DNA of 64,000 bases. It comes from Kudoa neothunni. Its lineage: Eukaryota > Cnidaria. A program made the translations under genes and the position numbers. This document shows, one piece after another, positions 62,487 through 64,000 of the stretch. Where the stretch lies: contig OZ199838.1 of assembly GCA_964304625.1 (NCBI GenBank), positions 6,820,001 to 6,884,000 on the forward strand. The letters are read 5' to 3'. Position 1 is the stretch's first letter. Each line of letters opens with the position of its first letter. Below the pieces are notes generated by a model, which was not told the DNA's origin, did not search any database, and worked only from the letters and a program-made list of their open reading frames with translations.

Positions 62487-64000
62487 CAGTGTTTCCCAAC
62501 CTTTTTTAGCCGTGACCCATATATTTTCAACGAAATATCCGGTGATCCACGTAAATATTGTAAATGTTTACCAGAATTGAAAGTTATTTTTTAAATTATA
62601 CTTATATTTAGAATTATATATGATAATTTAAATTGTATACTTTATCATTATTATTTTTACTCCGTTAATCTAAAAATGTTATTTAGCCCTAATTTTATTA
62701 GACTTATGAAGTAATAATATTTCACTTGAAACCAATACTATTAAACCATCAAGACATTTCGTTATCGATATATCATTAGGTTTTTAATGATTTTCGTGAT
62801 ATTCGCGCACTTTAATTATTTTATATATAATTTTTCTGTTTGTAATATTTATTACTAATTATTTTTACAAAATTTGTTTTTGGGCTCAATGATACCATCA
62901 ATAAAAATTTAAAAATTATCAGTATTTGTTAACATTTTTCCTCCACATTCAATGCAATGAACACAAAATATGTTTTTATTTATAATTTCTCTCTATCCAT
63001 ATAAAACATTAAGTAACATATTTAGCATAATTTAATAATTTAAAATTTTCATTTTCAATGTCTTTCAGATACGCAATTTCAGAATAATCGGTAGTTCATT
63101 CTAATTCATGCAAGTGGGCATGCTTCATTCACAATATATTGATTCTTGGTGTAAAATATGTTTTCTTTCTACATATGGTACATAATCAATATTAGAATTT
63201 GATTTTTAAAAAAATTTGGTTTTTTATTTTTTTGTAATTAATTTTAGAATTAGAAAGAGAATACTAGTTCACTATTTTCCCGTCGATTGTCATGACGATT
63301 TAATTTTCTTTATTGAATCCGTTATGTAGTTATTAATGAGTCTAAAATATGTGAAAAAATACTTCAAGTAAGAAGATGTAATAAAGTCTGTCCTCGAAAT
63401 TGTCAATCATATACGATCAAATGGGGAGACTCTTCGACAGTTCAGAAATTTTGTTGAAGAACTTGATCTTGGTGATAAACCTAACGATGTTTCATTCTTC
63501 TGTAATGTGAGACGGCTGTTAATTAACAATGTCTTGAATAGATTTGTGGATCTTTTAGAACCGATTAGTTCATTCCTTAAGGAAAAGAACAAATCATACC
63601 CTCAACTTGAAAATAATCAATGGCTTTACGATTTGATGCTTTTACTGACGTAATGAACAATCTTCGAAAATAAAGTACGAGTTTTCCAAATCTCAATAGA
63701 CAACAAAATTTATCCCCTGATGATTTACAGAAACTGAAATCATGCTTTATGTTATACATCAACCCATTTGTGATTGATGCAGTTAATGAAGTTTGTAAAA
63801 ATCTTGAGCCACTGGTCACCGATTTTTCAACCGTGGAAATGGAACTAATGGATTTTCAAGGAGATCTGGCTTTAAAGATGATTCATGACTCCAACTCACC
63901 AAACGAATTTTGGAAAAACGTATCAGGATATAAATACCCGAAAATAAAATAAATTTGCCTCAAACTTGTTTCTATCTTTGTAACGACTTATTATTGTTAA
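62487..64000 (+). mobile_element. hAT transposon, running off the window end
   Basis: Starts CAGTGTTTCCCAACCTTTTT at 62487, a typical hAT terminus, after the 8-mer CCTTAGAG (nnnTAnnn). The right terminus is beyond 64000. About 900 bp of non-coding or unrecognisable sequence precedes the transposase remains. Confidence 0.75.
63415..63952 (+). pseudogene. hAT transposase fragment (ZBED5/FAM200-like), broken
   Basis: One open stretch at about 63415-63652 contains NGETLRQFRNFVEELDL and FVDLLEPISSFLKEKNKSYP then QWLYDLMLLL, equivalent to the hAT FLxEKGKxYPxLxDExWLxDLAFL block. Homology resumes in another frame at 63749-63952 with NPFVIDAVNEV, DFSTVEMELMDFQGD and FWKNVSGYKYPKIK, then a stop where other members continue towards FGSTYxCE. 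One frame change and one stop at least, so not functional. Confidence 0.8.

Overview
The window is eukaryotic nuclear DNA from an animal. It is strongly AT-rich and carries about a dozen protein genes split by GT-AG introns, with DNA-transposon debris between them. The gene set is typically metazoan or opisthokont: mitochondrial HSP60, an FKBP8-type tail-anchored immunophilin, the beta subunit of geranylgeranyltransferase I, the spliceosomal helicase DHX16/PRP2, ATG5, TDP1, a Mi-2/CHD3-4-5 remodeller, the SAC1 phosphoinositide phosphatase, a METTL21-type methyltransferase and several short proteins. Most introns are only 38-60 bp. Compact introns, high AT and divergent proteins would suit a miniaturised, fast-evolving animal (an orthonectid-like parasite is one guess), but the species cannot be fixed from this window.

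Layout. 966-1375 (-): a tiny four-exon gene resembling CENP-X/MHF2. 2243-4039 (+): intronless HSP60. 7216-9059 (+): FKBP8-like, ten exons. 10966-15136: a decayed Tigger/pogo transposon, then a deleted piggyBac. 16408-17883 (-): PGGT1B, eight exons. 20602-24922 (-), 5' end unresolved: DHX16. 26017-27264 (+): ATG5, seven exons. 29848-31980 (+), first exon unresolved: TDP1, at least 15 exons. 31981-33689: a tRNA-headed SINE and a hAT MITE. 33690-41528 (-): Mi-2/CHD, ten exons. 44990-49419: a Merlin fragment, a small inverted-repeat element and tRNA-like remnants. 49420-51194: a second Tigger-type element. 52330-58751 (+), 5' exon unresolved: SAC1, with a whole-length but broken piggyBac in one intron and a 0.6 kb MITE in another. 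58896-59238 (+) and 59250-59877 (-): two short convergent genes. 60763-61563 (-): a methyltransferase. 61590 to the end: two hAT remnants.

The genes form no pathway; they are an ordinary housekeeping neighbourhood. I reconstructed the exon chains by hand from splice signals, reading-frame phase and remembered family sequences. Phases close exactly for PGGT1B, ATG5, FKBP8, CHD and the METTL gene from ATG to stop. For TDP1, DHX16 and SAC1 they close over all but the 5' end. I saw no CRISPR array, prokaryotic operon or clearly new biochemical system. The most unusual features are the very small introns, including one apparent 20-nt case, the link between the few long introns and transposon insertions, and several apparently uncatalogued repeat families.
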